From JABDQA01 sp963824415 (GTDB lineage: Bacteria; Desulfobacterota; Desulfobulbia; Desulfobulbales; Desulfocapsaceae), in the NCBI GenBank assembly GCA_963824415.1, contig CAWGPM010000015.1, positions 186,001 through 250,000 on the forward strand: 64,000 bases of DNA. Reading direction: 5' to 3'. Position 1 is the first letter of the stretch, and the number at the start of each line of letters is the position of its first letter. Both the position numbers and the translations under genes were made by a program. This document shows, piece after piece, positions 18,289 through 27,593 of the stretch. The notes under the pieces were generated by a model. It had not been told where the DNA came from and searched no databases. It saw only the letters and a program-made list of their open reading frames with translations.

Positions 18289-18978
18289 TCATTTATGCTG
18301 TAATCCCTCCCGGTCTACAATCGTGATTGACCGTCCTTCCACCCGGATCAGCCCTTCATCGCTCATTTTTGAGAAAATCCGCGACAGCGTTTCGGGTATC
18401 GTCCCCAGCAGGCTGGCAAGCTGTCCTTTTGAAACCGGCAGGACAACCTCATCGGTACCACCCTGTTCATCTGAGGTGTAGAGCAGATACCCGGCCAGGC
18501 GGGCTGGAACCTCTTTCAAAGAGAGACTTTCAATCTGGGAAGCGAACTGCCGCAAACGCATGGACAGTACCGCCAGCATATTCATCGCAATCGAGGCATT
18601 ATCCTCGATCAGCGCCACGAATTCGCGTCGCGGGAAAAACAGCAATTCACTTGCGGCAAGCGTTTCAGCACTGGCCGGAAAAGGCTGGCCGTGAAACACC
18701 GGAACCTCGCCAATCGGTTCACCGGCGCCAAAGATGTGCAGGATGTGTTCCTTACCCAGGGGGTTCATTTTGAAAACCTTTACTTTACCGCTGCAGATTA
18801 TATAGAAACCATTGGCCTCCTCACCTTCGAAAAAGATGATCTCTCCCCTTTCAAATGCTCGGGATATGGCCAGGGAACTAATTTTGACAATTTCATCCTG
18901 AGGCAATCCCTGAAAAAGTAAGGTGGCAGAAATGATCTCTTTTTTTGCGTTCATTTTGGGGTTTTCCCTGGTATCCAT
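18289..18978 (-). CDS. Crp/Fnr-family transcription regulator
   Basis: The 229-residue protein has an N-terminal cyclic-nucleotide-binding fold (about residues 15-135), a dimerisation helix, and a C-terminal Crp-type helix-turn-helix (about 165-215) with the L-P-V-S-K-G-Q-L-A-S-L-L-G-T-I-P-E-T-L-S-R pattern. The phosphate-binding cassette (G-E-V-P-V-F near residue 90) lacks the arginine-serine pair needed for cAMP. There is also no four-cysteine Fnr cluster motif, so the ligand is unknown; haem- or redox-sensing relatives (HcpR-like) occur in sulfate reducers. Divergent from dinB across about 180 bp. ATG 18978 or the internal ATG at residue 9 could be the start. Confidence 0.9.
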   Translation of the reverse strand: MDTRENPKMNAKKEIISATLLFQGLPQDEIVKISSLAISRAFERGEIIFFEGEEANGFYIICSGKVKVFKMNPLGKEHILHIFGAGEPIGEVPVFHGQPFPASAETLAASELLFFPRREFVALIEDNASIAMNMLAVLSMRLRQFASQIESLSLKEVPARLAGYLLYTSDEQGGTDEVVLPVSKGQLASLLGTIPETLSRIFSKMSDEGLIRVEGRSITIVDREGLQHK

Positions 18979-19158
18979 AGAGCGATCCCTGTCTGGTGGC
19001 GTGTATCTCTGCTGGTGCTGCTGTTATGCCCGCAGAGAAGATCCTCTGGCTCTCAGCGAGGCGTCTGAGTATCAGCCGGAATCCGTAAGCAAGGCACTGT
19101 CAGTAATGCAAGATATATCATCAGGTCTCTACCACTATATCGATACCAATTCCATACG

Positions 19159-20247
19159 ATGACCACCAGAAAAATCATTCACATCGATATGGACGCCTTT
19201 TACGCCTCGGTTGAGCAACTCGATCAACCTGAACTCTCAGGGAAGCCGGTTATCGTTGGTGGAAGGCCCGATTCCCGCGGCGTGGTGGCAGCCTGCTCCT
19301 ATGAAGCCCGCGCCTTCGGTATACGATCTGCGATGCCGTGCGCCCATGCCTACCGTCTGTGCCCTGAGGCGATTTTCATCAGACCCCGGATGAACCGCTA
19401 CCGCGAAATCTCGGGACAGATCATGGAAATTTTCTCGCGATACACCGATCTCATCGAACCCCTTTCGCTCGATGAGGCATACCTCGATGTAAGTATCAAC
19501 CATAAGAACCAGCCTTCCGCTACGGTGCTTGCCAGGGAAATCTGTCAGACCATCTATCGTGAAACCGGCCTGACCGCTTCTGCAGGGGTGTCCTGCAATA
19601 AATTTGTCGCGAAAATTGCCTCTGCTCTGAACAAGCCAAATGGCATCAGTGTCATAGAGCCTGATCAGGTGGAAGAATTCATCGCCGCTCTGCCGATTGG
19701 CAAATTCCACGGAGTCGGCAAAGTTACCGAAAAAAAGATGCTTGGTCTCAAGATCAAAACCGGTGCCGATCTCAGAAACTGTTCCCGCACCTGGTTGACC
19801 GAGCATTTCGGGAAACACGGCCTGTTTTATTACCAGATCGTTCGGGGCAATGATCCTCGTCCAGTGCAGCCGATGCGCATTCGCAAATCAGTCGGTGCCG
19901 AACGAACGCTAAAAGAAGATACCCGCGATATGGCGGAGATTAGCCAGTTACTGAACGCGCTTGCCGAAAGAGTCAGCCAGGCCCTCCTGGAGAGGGCACT
20001 TACCACCCAGACACTTACCCTCAAGGTCAGATACAGCGATTTCAGCACTATTAGCCGGTCAATCTCTTTTAAGAAACCGGTCGCTGATTTACACAATCTG
20101 CTGCACTATATTCCAGGTCTGCTCGACAAAACCGAAGCCGGCGCACGACCGATCCGGCTGCTGGGTATCGCCGCCTCGAATCTGATCTCAAAAAAACCAT
20201 CCGGCCCTTATCAACTTCCAATCCCGTTTGACAATCAACGGGACTGA
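19159..20247 (+). CDS. dinB: DNA polymerase IV (Y family)
   Basis: This error-prone lesion-bypass polymerase has 362 residues, normal for DinB. The N-terminal I-H-I-D-M-D-A-F-Y-A-S-V-E palm motif and the S-L-D-E-A-Y-L-D-V catalytic motif near residue 105 are intact. Helix-hairpin-helix and little-finger regions follow. The C-terminus carries Q-L-P-I-P-F, a good beta-clamp-binding peptide (Q-L-x-L/I-x-F). No standard LexA box was recognised upstream, so SOS control cannot be claimed. The stop at 20247 is followed by about 100 bp before sppA. Confidence 0.97.
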   Translation: MTTRKIIHIDMDAFYASVEQLDQPELSGKPVIVGGRPDSRGVVAACSYEARAFGIRSAMPCAHAYRLCPEAIFIRPRMNRYREISGQIMEIFSRYTDLIEPLSLDEAYLDVSINHKNQPSATVLAREICQTIYRETGLTASAGVSCNKFVAKIASALNKPNGISVIEPDQVEEFIAALPIGKFHGVGKVTEKKMLGLKIKTGADLRNCSRTWLTEHFGKHGLFYYQIVRGNDPRPVQPMRIRKSVGAERTLKEDTRDMAEISQLLNALAERVSQALLERALTTQTLTLKVRYSDFSTISRSISFKKPVADLHNLLHYIPGLLDKTEAGARPIRLLGIAASNLISKKPSGPYQLPIPFDNQRD

Positions 20248-20345
20248 GTTCGCTGCAGTCACGAGCCAAACCGGCCTTTATCCATTTTCAGCCGAATTGT
20301 TTACAGTGCTGTTGATCGTTGCTATTGTCTGAGCCTGACTTCATT

Positions 20346-22226
20346 ATGCATTTTTACAAAACCTCCACCCCACACACGGTCATGAGATTCTTGTTCAACG
20401 CCATCAAGGCGCTCTTCAAAGCGATATTTGCCTCACTTTCCTTTATTCGTTCATTGTTTTTCAATCTGCTCTTTATCGGCCTCATCGTTATTCTGGCGGT
20501 TTCGTTTTTCAAAACCGAAGAGCTGGTTATCCCTGACAATGCGATTCTCGAACTCAGCATCTCGGGCACCGTGGTCGAGCAGAAAAGCGAAACCGACCCT
20601 TTTAACAATTATCTTTCCGAGTTTTTCGGTTGGACGGAAAAACCGCGGGAAACGCTGCTCCAGGATGTACTCGACACAGTCCGGCAGGCCCAGGAGGACC
20701 CGAAAATCAATGGGCTTCTGCTCGACCTGAAATATCTGGAACTGATCGGTTTGAACCAGCTTGAGGCCATCGGGGCAGCGCTCAACGATTTCAAGCAGAG
20801 TGGTAAACCGGTAATCAGTGCTGAGGATTATTATTTTCAGGATCAATATTACCTGGCCGCTCACGGCAGCAGCGTTTTTCTGAATCCGATGGGCGGCGTC
20901 AACCTGCACGGTTATGGGGTCTATCGCTTCTACTTCAAGGAAGCGCTGGAAAAACTCAAAGTGGATTTTCATGTGTTCCAGGTTGGCTCATACAAATCAG
21001 CGCTCGAACCAATAACCAGAAATGCAATGTCCGCCGAGGACCGCAGTCAATCCAGGGCCTGGCTCACCGCTTTGTGGAATACTTATGTCAAGCAGGTTGC
21101 GGCCCAGCGCTCGCTTAAACCTGAAGACATCAGCGCCTACATCAACAGGATTCCTGAGAACCTGAAAGAGGCAGACGGCGATGTTGGCAGGCTCGCACTG
21201 GATGCCGGGCTAGTCGATGGCTTGAAAACGCGGCAGGAAATCCGATCGTACCTGGCCGAAATTGCCGGCGACGACGAAGAGCCAACTATCATTTCCTATC
21301 GCACCTACCTCGGCACGGTTGAAAAATCTTACCGATCGTCGGCAACAGAGCCGGATCATGTGGCCCTGATCGTCGCCCAGGGCACGATTGTCCCCGGAGA
21401 TAGCAAACCAGGCACAATTGGAGCAGACACCACCGCACGGCTGCTGCGAAAAGCGCGCGAGGCAGATCATGTAAAAGCCGTCGTGCTGCGGGTCGACAGC
21501 GGGGGCGGTTCCGCCTTTGGTTCTGAAATCATCCGGCAGGAAATACTGGAGTTGAAAAAAAGCGGCAAACCACTGGTCGTCTCCATGGGTACCTATGCCG
21601 CCTCCGGAGGTTATTGGATTGCCGCCGATGCCGATGAAATCTGGGCCTCGTCGAGTACGTTGACCGGCTCGATCGGCATTTTCATGGCCATTCCCACCTT
21701 CGAGCAGCTGCTTGAACATGGTGGTATCCACCGGGATGGCGTCGGAACCACCAATCTGGCCTCCGGCCTCGATATCAGTCAACCTTTGTCTCGAGAGGTC
21801 AGCGAAGCACTCCAGTTAAGTCTGGAGCACGGCTATCGTCAATTCGTCTCAGTGGTTGCCGAAGGCAGAAATCTGCCACTGGAACGGGTCGAGCAGTTGG
21901 CTCAGGGACGTGTTTATGATGGCTCTGCTGCTGTTTCAGTTGGACTGGTCGACAAGATCGGCAGCCTGGACGAATCACTTGCCAGCGCGGCGACCCTGGC
22001 CGGCCTGGATGAATATCGCATAACCACCCTGCTGCCGCCGGTTTCGCTGGGCGAAAAACTTCTCCATCGCATCGGCGCAGAGACAAAAGCACTGGTTGGG
22101 GGTAACCGGCTCATTTCTTCGCTGCTCAAGGGCTTTTTACCAGAGGCAGTGAACCTCCAAAGTTTCTTGCTTTACAACGACCCAAACGGTATGTATGCCC
22201 ACTGCATGATTGATTACCTGAGATAA
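20346..22226 (+). CDS. sppA: Signal peptide peptidase SppA, 67-kDa type
   Basis: The protein has about 626 residues from ATG 20346 (a TTG at 20319 and ATG 20382 are alternatives; none has a clear ribosome site). An N-terminal membrane anchor is followed by two tandem S49 peptidase domains, as in E. coli SppA. The catalytic lysine lies in the first domain in V-G-S-Y-K-S-A-L-E-P and the catalytic serine in the second in Y-A-A-S-G-G-Y-W-I-A. It degrades remnant signal peptides in the inner membrane, facing the periplasm. The solute-binding protein gene starts only 18 bp downstream, so the two may be cotranscribed, though no functional link is evident. Confidence 0.94.
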   Translation: MHFYKTSTPHTVMRFLFNAIKALFKAIFASLSFIRSLFFNLLFIGLIVILAVSFFKTEELVIPDNAILELSISGTVVEQKSETDPFNNYLSEFFGWTEKPRETLLQDVLDTVRQAQEDPKINGLLLDLKYLELIGLNQLEAIGAALNDFKQSGKPVISAEDYYFQDQYYLAAHGSSVFLNPMGGVNLHGYGVYRFYFKEALEKLKVDFHVFQVGSYKSALEPITRNAMSAEDRSQSRAWLTALWNTYVKQVAAQRSLKPEDISAYINRIPENLKEADGDVGRLALDAGLVDGLKTRQEIRSYLAEIAGDDEEPTIISYRTYLGTVEKSYRSSATEPDHVALIVAQGTIVPGDSKPGTIGADTTARLLRKAREADHVKAVVLRVDSGGGSAFGSEIIRQEILELKKSGKPLVVSMGTYAASGGYWIAADADEIWASSSTLTGSIGIFMAIPTFEQLLEHGGIHRDGVGTTNLASGLDISQPLSREVSEALQLSLEHGYRQFVSVVAEGRNLPLERVEQLAQGRVYDGSAAVSVGLVDKIGSLDESLASAATLAGLDEYRITTLLPPVSLGEKLLHRIGAETKALVGGNRLISSLLKGFLPEAVNLQSFLLYNDPNGMYAHCMIDYLR

Positions 22227-22244
22227 CAACTTCCGGAGCAGCCC

Positions 22245-23153
22245 ATGAAAGCCCATCTTATTCCTGTCCTTGCCATCATCTTCTGGTTCAGCTCGGCTGC
22301 GGCCTCATTAGCCCAGCAGTCGTTCATTGTGTCAGGCAATCCGTATGCTCCTCCAGTGGTCTGGGAGGAGCAGCGCAAACTCACCGGGGTCGCGGCAGAA
22401 CTGGTCGATACGATTTTCACTGAACTTTCCATTTCCTACACCACCAGGCTAGTTGAAAGCTGGCAGAAGGTGCAGACCGAGGCTAGGGCCGGGAATATCG
22501 ACCTCATCGTATCTGCCTACCGCAACGACGAACGGGCCCAGTATCTCAATTTTTCCGTGCCTTACCTCGCCCAGCCAACCGTCGTCGTGGTCGAAAAAGG
22601 CAAAGAATTCAAACTGGTCGACTGGAACTCTCTGAAGGGTAAAAAAGGAGTGTCTAACATCGGTGAAAGCTATGGTCAGGAACTCGACCGTTTCATCAAA
22701 GATCATCTCGATGTAGGCTATTATCAGCTTGAACGGGCGATTCAGCAGCTCAATCTCGGACAAGCCGATTACCTGATTATCGACCTGTACACCGCCCTGG
22801 CCTACGCCCGTCTGCTAAGGGGTGAAGACAGCGTCACCATTCTGGAGCCGCCGCTCACCGTACAGGATTTCCATTTTGCGCTGCAGAAAGATTCGCCGCT
22901 CAACGCTCACCTCGATGATATCAATAAACTTCTACAGGAAAAGGTTGAGTCCGGTGAAGTGGCCCGTCTCTTCTTGAAACACTACGATCGCTGGAAACAG
23001 ATGGCGGCCCGGCAGTCGAAGTACCTCAGTGCCAATGCTCAAGAACGCTCGGCCCAGCAGGAAGCCTATCTCCAAGAACAGGATGAGCTGGCCCGGCAGA
23101 GGATTCTCAAAACCATGACCGATCGTGAAGGCCTGCCTTCGGCCGCTGATTGA
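22245..23153 (+). CDS. Family 3 periplasmic solute-binding protein with charged C-terminal extension
   Basis: This 302-residue protein begins with a clear signal peptide ending A-S-L-A-Q. Residues 25-250 form a family 3 amino-acid-type binding fold with the G-V-A-A-E-L-V-D and G-N-I-D-L-I-V-S-A segments. Unusually for an amino-acid-binding protein, no permease or ATPase gene follows. The last 50 residues (about 250-302) are highly charged and rich in Q, E and R, predicted helical. Solitary members can serve as sensors or lytic transglycosylase-like proteins, but no such domain is visible. A GGAG ribosome site lies 6 bp before the ATG. Confidence 0.85.
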   Translation: MKAHLIPVLAIIFWFSSAAASLAQQSFIVSGNPYAPPVVWEEQRKLTGVAAELVDTIFTELSISYTTRLVESWQKVQTEARAGNIDLIVSAYRNDERAQYLNFSVPYLAQPTVVVVEKGKEFKLVDWNSLKGKKGVSNIGESYGQELDRFIKDHLDVGYYQLERAIQQLNLGQADYLIIDLYTALAYARLLRGEDSVTILEPPLTVQDFHFALQKDSPLNAHLDDINKLLQEKVESGEVARLFLKHYDRWKQMAARQSKYLSANAQERSAQQEAYLQEQDELARQRILKTMTDREGLPSAAD

Positions 23154-23249
23154 TGTTTTTTTGTCAAGCGATGTTCAGTTGCCTCTACCAGGATAACCGT
23201 TTGAGCGTTCGCTGTCTCTAGTTCACTGCAAGAGTGAGCGCGGCCCTCT

Positions 23250-24239
23250 ATGGAATTTTCAGTCAACGACCTCATCTATCTCTGGCAAAAGCTTATCTGG
23301 CCCCTGATCAGGCTGCTTGGCTTTATCTCAGCAGGTCTGATTATTGCCAATCTGCTGGAATGCCTGAACTGGACCAGGCGCATCAGTGCGATCTCCCAAC
23401 CGTTGATCAGGTATGGCCACTTTTCCGAACAGGTGGGTGCGGCTTTCTCGACCGCCATTGTCTCGGGCGTGGCCGCCAACACCATGCTTTCTGAAGCATA
23501 TGAAAAAAAGATCGTCAATAAACAGGAACTGATTCTCGCCAATCTGCTCAACAGTCTGCCCACCTACTTCCTGCATCTGCCCACGGTGATCGTTATCACG
23601 CTGCCCCTGATAAAAGGCGCCGCGCTTATTTACGTCGGCATCACCTTTGGTGCCGCTCTGCTGAGAACACTGAGCATCGTTATACTCAGCCGTTTTTTAC
23701 TGGCTAAGCCCGAAACCGCCGTCGAACTGCAGAGTGATTCAGGCGCCCGACAAAGCTGGTCCCAGATCTGGGCCAAGACCTGGCGCCGATTCAAAAAACG
23801 GATGCAGAAAATCCTGATCTTTACCGTACCGATTTACATTGTGATCTTCATCATGAACCGGCTCCAGTTCTTCTCCCAGCTCGAGGCCTGGATGAGCGCG
23901 CATCTCGACTTTATTCCCTGGCTTTCTCCACAGGCCATGGGCATTATCGCCCTGCACCTGGCGGCTGAACTGACTGCCGGCCTTGCCGCTGCGGGGGCGC
24001 TGCTCCAGGACGGCATCCTCAACTACAACGAAATCATCTTCGCATTGCTGATCGGCAATGTCCTGTCCTCTCCGCTGCGCGCACTCAGACACCAGTTTCC
24101 CTACTATGCCGGAATTTTCAAACCAAAACTCGCCCTGGAATTGATCCTCTGCAATCAGTCCTTTCGCATTCTCAGCCTGATCATCTGCGCAGCACTCTAT
24201 TTTTCGGCGGTCACCCTGCTGCAGGTACATTACCCCTGA
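23250..24239 (+). CDS. Nucleoside-recognition (gate) domain membrane protein
   Basis: The 329-residue protein is highly hydrophobic, with about eight membrane segments. It carries two copies of the gate-domain pattern, for example G-A-A-F-S-T-A-I-V-S-G-V-A-A-N-T near residue 65 and A-A-E-L-T-A-G-L-A-A-A-G near 245. This is the Nucleoside_recog/gate family found in SpmA, SpmB and FeoB. The gene ends about 150 bp before the cobalamin riboswitch. Because the riboswitch lies downstream, this gene is not under its control. The substrate is unknown; similar proteins in anaerobes are only annotated by domain. Confidence 0.8.
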   Translation: MEFSVNDLIYLWQKLIWPLIRLLGFISAGLIIANLLECLNWTRRISAISQPLIRYGHFSEQVGAAFSTAIVSGVAANTMLSEAYEKKIVNKQELILANLLNSLPTYFLHLPTVIVITLPLIKGAALIYVGITFGAALLRTLSIVILSRFLLAKPETAVELQSDSGARQSWSQIWAKTWRRFKKRMQKILIFTVPIYIVIFIMNRLQFFSQLEAWMSAHLDFIPWLSPQAMGIIALHLAAELTAGLAAAGALLQDGILNYNEIIFALLIGNVLSSPLRALRHQFPYYAGIFKPKLALELILCNQSFRILSLIICAALYFSAVTLLQVHYP

Positions 24240-24386
24240 TTCGTACCAGCCTTTCGCAGCCAGCAGGGGCTCGATACCAATCTATTTTCAAAGCCCCCAG
24301 TACATTCAGTTCAGGCTGCACCCCCAGAGCGGGATAAATCTCCCATATTGACAAAGACCCCCGATGAAGGTAGAAACAGCACAAGA

Positions 24387-24582
24387 CGGTATCAGGTACC
24401 TGCCGCAGTTTTTCGTGGTTTAAAAGGGAACTCCGTGCGATTCGGAGACGGGCCCGCCGCTGTAACCGGGACGAACGCTGCATGAAAGCCACTGGCCTTC
24501 TTGACAGTCTAGCAGACAGTCAAGGGCCGGGAAGGCGCAGCAAGTAGGGTGAACCGGAAGTCAGAAGACCTGCCTGATACGT
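24387..24582 (+). ncRNA. Cobalamin riboswitch
   Basis: The P1 stem is GTATCAGG (24389-24396) with CCTGATAC (24573-24580). Inside it are the conserved core with CCGCCGCTGTAACCGGGA-like sequence near 24450-24470, the GCCACTG B12-box segment near 24487-24493, and the GAAGACCTGCC element near 24564-24574. A strong terminator hairpin follows at 24635-24671, then the BtuC-like gene at 24786. This is the usual arrangement for adenosylcobalamin-dependent transcription attenuation of B12 uptake genes. The gene content downstream (BtuCDF-like importer and a corrin methyltransferase) fits exactly. Confidence 0.97.
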
Positions 24583-24634
24583 GCCATGTCTTTCCGTGGA
24601 CAAGGAAGACATCACAGAGACGAGGAAAACAGGG

Positions 24635-24671
24635 AATCCCCGGATCAGAGATGATCCGGGGATTTTTTTTT
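24635..24671 (+). terminator. Riboswitch expression-platform terminator
   Basis: A 13-bp perfect stem (24635-24647 and 24652-24664), a 4-base loop and nine T residues follow the cobalamin aptamer. This is an intrinsic terminator expected to form when cobalamin is bound. Confidence 0.93.
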
Positions 24672-24785
24672 GAGGCGCAGAAAATCCTTGCCGGACCTAC
24701 TGATCATGCGCAAAACACGCCGACTCCATTCTGGTTCGTCCAGGTGAGAAGCCCCGACAGCAAAGATCGTAACGGAGGTACAGCC

Positions 24786-25829
24786 TTGGCATCGCAGGGA
24801 AACGCCTCCATTGCGTTTTTCTATCTGGGGGGCCTTGCTGTCGTGCTCGTCGTTTCAATTATTTTAGCGGCTGGGCTTGGTTTCATCCCTATAGCCCCGC
24901 TGGACATTATTTCCATCATCGCTTCGCAATTCGGTGCAGCGCTGCCGTCATCCATTGAGCCCAGTCACCCGTTCGTGATCCTTGAAGTACGGCTGCCGCG
25001 CATCCTCAGCGCAGTCATGGTAGGCGGTGGCCTGGCCGTAGCCGGCTGCGTCTTCCAATCACTGCTGCAAAACCCCCTGGCCGATCCTTACACCCTGGGT
25101 ATCTCTTCAGGTGCCGCCTTCGGCGCTTCTCTGGCCATACTTTTATTGATCATCGGAGTTGCTGCACCCGCTTCTCTGATCATTCCTATTTTCGCATTTT
25201 CCGGGGCCCTGGCTACCCTGGCCGCAGTTTTTTCATTGTCGCCACCCACAATGCGACTCTCCTCCAACAGCCTCATATTGTCCGGTATCATCATCTCGGC
25301 CATTCTCTCGGCAGGCATCAGCCTGATCAAATTTCTGGCGGATGAGCAGGTTAATGCGATTATCTTCTGGCTGATGGGCAGTTTTATCGGCAAAAGCTGG
25401 GCTGATGTTCTGCTGCTCTTGGCATTGGTTGTGCCGTGCACCATAATTCTGATTTCCTATTCCCGCGAACTCGACATCATGACTTTTGGCGACCGAACCT
25501 CCGAGTCGCTGGGTATTAACTCGAGCCGGGTAAGACGCTCTGTGCTGATCATCGCCTCGCTGGCGACCTCAGCCTGTGTCACGGTGTCCGGCATCATAGG
25601 CTTCGTCGGGTTGATCGTACCTCATTTTGTCCGCCTGATCCTCGGCCCGGCCAACCGCCTGCTGATCCCGTGCAGTTTTCTGTGCGGCTGCATTCTGCTG
25701 CTCGCAGCCGATACCATTACCAGGGTATTCCTGCCGGCCGAGCTGCCGATAGGGGTGCTCACCGCACTGATCGGCGGGCCGATATTCTGCTATATTTTCC
25801 GTAAATCTCAACTGCAGCAATGGCGATGA
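24786..25829 (+). CDS. btuC: Cobalamin-type ABC importer permease (BtuC/FecD family)
   Basis: This 347-residue FecCD-family permease has about ten membrane segments. It shows the family segments R-L-P-R-I-L near residue 55, G-A-x-F-G-A-S, and the C-terminal G-x-I-x-F-V-G-L-I-V-P-H with R near residue 270. TTG 24786 is chosen as start because GGAGGT lies 7 bp upstream and the length then fits. An in-frame ATG at 24549 would translate through the riboswitch and terminator and is rejected. Cobalamin as substrate is inferred from the riboswitch. It overlaps the ATPase gene by 10 bp. Confidence 0.93.
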   Translation: MASQGNASIAFFYLGGLAVVLVVSIILAAGLGFIPIAPLDIISIIASQFGAALPSSIEPSHPFVILEVRLPRILSAVMVGGGLAVAGCVFQSLLQNPLADPYTLGISSGAAFGASLAILLLIIGVAAPASLIIPIFAFSGALATLAAVFSLSPPTMRLSSNSLILSGIIISAILSAGISLIKFLADEQVNAIIFWLMGSFIGKSWADVLLLLALVVPCTIILISYSRELDIMTFGDRTSESLGINSSRVRRSVLIIASLATSACVTVSGIIGFVGLIVPHFVRLILGPANRLLIPCSFLCGCILLLAADTITRVFLPAELPIGVLTALIGGPIFCYIFRKSQLQQWR

Positions 25830-26617
25830 CGGCGACCATCTCAAAGGGATTTCAACTTGACATGGTGTCATTTTCCTACACCACGTCACCGTGCCTGCAG
25901 GACATATCAATCACCCTGGAGCCTGGCTATCTGTATGGCCTGATCGGCCCTAACGGCAGCGGAAAATCCACTCTGCTCGACCTGCTTTCTGCTTATCTGC
26001 AGCCCCTGAAAGGAAGCATCTCCCTGGCTGGAAAGCCCCTTGCTTCTTACAAACGAACCCTGCTGGCCGCTTTACTCACGGCAGTTCCCCAATCTTTTAC
26101 CTTCAATTTTGATTACCGGGTATACGACGCCGTTCTGATGGGCCGCCACCCCTATGTCGATAGATTTGCATCGCCCACTGAGCAGGATCACCGCCAGGTC
26201 GATGAGGCGCTTGAGCTGATGGATATAGCTCATCTGGCTCAGCGCTCCATAACGCGCCTTTCCGGCGGAGAAAAACAGCGGGTCATGATTGCCAGGGCAC
26301 TGGCCCAGGATACCGAGTTTCTGCTGCTTGACGAGGTCACCGCAAACCTCGATATCAATCATGGTATTTCGATCATGCAAACCATGGCAGATCTTATAAA
26401 GCAGGGAAGAACCGTTATCGCGGCGCTGCATGACCTTAACATGGCGCTGGCCTTCTGCGACCGGATCATCGTGCTCAAAAACGGCCGGCTGCATCACTAT
26501 GGAGACGCCGCCGACATTATAACCAGTCAAATGATAGCCGATATATATCAGGTGGATGCAGAGATCGTCAGGACTTCTGATGAACCCGGATACCTTCATT
26601 TCAGCTATCGCTCATAG
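25820..26617 (+). CDS. btuD: Cobalamin-type ABC importer ATPase (BtuD/FecE family)
   Basis: The 265-residue ATPase energises the BtuC-like permease. Walker A is G-P-N-G-S-G-K-S-T near residue 43 and the signature is L-S-G-G-E. Walker B ends L-L-L-D-E-V-T, where the usual D-E-P-T has V for P, and the switch histidine is in A-L-H-D-L-N. A Q-loop glutamine is in V-P-Q-S. All catalytic residues are present. It starts inside the end of the permease gene, so translation is coupled. ATG 25826 is an alternative start two codons in. Confidence 0.94.
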   Translation: MAMTATISKGFQLDMVSFSYTTSPCLQDISITLEPGYLYGLIGPNGSGKSTLLDLLSAYLQPLKGSISLAGKPLASYKRTLLAALLTAVPQSFTFNFDYRVYDAVLMGRHPYVDRFASPTEQDHRQVDEALELMDIAHLAQRSITRLSGGEKQRVMIARALAQDTEFLLLDEVTANLDINHGISIMQTMADLIKQGRTVIAALHDLNMALAFCDRIIVLKNGRLHHYGDAADIITSQMIADIYQVDAEIVRTSDEPGYLHFSYRS

Positions 26618-26624
26618 AGATACC

Positions 26625-27593
26625 ATGCCTGCCTTAGACCAAATATCTCAGCGACAACCGGCAAAGGGGCCCGGGCTGCTGGTTATTGTCTGCACGCTCA
26701 TGTTTCTGCTGATCGCCGTATCGGGCCACGCCACGGTGATAACCGATAGCGACGGCGTCGAGCATCGCTTCGAGGCGCCGTTCAAGCGGATCATCTCGCT
26801 CTACCCGGCCCATACCGAAAACCTCGTCGAGATGGGTGGTGAAGATAACCTGATAGGTATTTCAACTACGGACACATATCCCGAGAGCGTACTGGACAAA
26901 CCGCGTTTTTCCTATCACGACTCGTTGGAAAAATTCATCGCCGCTCGCCCCGACTGCATTCTGATCAGGCCGATGATCGCCCATGCCACCCCGAACCTGG
27001 TAAACAAGCTCAGGCACTACGGTATCACTGTTATTTCACTGCAGCCAACCTCGATTAAGGAGTTGTTCTCCTACTGGGAAAACCTGGGTTCAATCAGCGG
27101 CGCCAAGGCTGGCGCCCGTGACATGATCCTGGCCTTCCAGGCCGGCCTGGATAAAATGAACGAGCAGGTAAAACTGATTCCTGAAGCAAAGCGGCCCCGG
27201 GTCTACTTCGAGGCCATTCATGCCCGGATGAAGACCTTTTCTCCCGATTCGATCGCGATGTTCTGCCTGCGCAGCGCCGGGGGGATCAATGTGGCAACCG
27301 ACGCGGATCCGCGGCGCAGCACCAATATTGCCGCCTACAGCAAGGAACGGATTCTGGCCAGGGCCGAAGAGATCGAGGTGTTTCTCGCCCAGTACGGCCG
27401 CATGAACCGTATCAGTGTCGAAGAGATCGTCAACGAACCCGGTTTTGGCGCCATCGCAGCCATCCGCAGCGGCCGGGTTCACCTGGTTGAGGAGCATCTG
27501 GTTTCACGCCCGACCACCCGGCTGCTCGAAGGCATAGAAACAATAAACCGCCTGCTTTATCGGGATAACCTTTCACTTACTAAAACACCATGA
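26625..27593 (+). CDS. btuF: Cobalamin-type ABC substrate-binding protein (BtuF/FecB-like)
   Basis: From ATG 26625 the protein has 322 residues, including a long N-terminal region with a hydrophobic signal ending S-G-H-A. The start is 7 bp after the ATPase stop with an AGAG ribosome site; the frame from 26556 would overlap the ATPase gene by about 60 bp. The body has the class III binding-protein fold, with the F-K-R-I-I-S-L-Y-P-A-H-T-E segment, a helical backbone and E-x-x-H near the glutamate that contacts the permease. Corrinoid binding is inferred from the operon. It overlaps the methyltransferase gene by 4 bp (ATGA). Confidence 0.9.
   Translation: MPALDQISQRQPAKGPGLLVIVCTLMFLLIAVSGHATVITDSDGVEHRFEAPFKRIISLYPAHTENLVEMGGEDNLIGISTTDTYPESVLDKPRFSYHDSLEKFIAARPDCILIRPMIAHATPNLVNKLRHYGITVISLQPTSIKELFSYWENLGSISGAKAGARDMILAFQAGLDKMNEQVKLIPEAKRPRVYFEAIHARMKTFSPDSIAMFCLRSAGGINVATDADPRRSTNIAAYSKERILARAEEIEVFLAQYGRMNRISVEEIVNEPGFGAIAAIRSGRVHLVEEHLVSRPTTRLLEGIETINRLLYRDNLSLTKTP

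Noticed and set aside
18923..19162. 79-codon plus-strand frame before dinB
   Set aside because: It overlaps the start of the divergent Crp/Fnr gene and has no recognisable product; it was left as promoter region.
24549..24785. N-terminal extension of the BtuC-like permease from ATG 24549
   Set aside because: It would translate through the riboswitch and its terminator; TTG 24786 has a strong ribosome site and gives the normal length.
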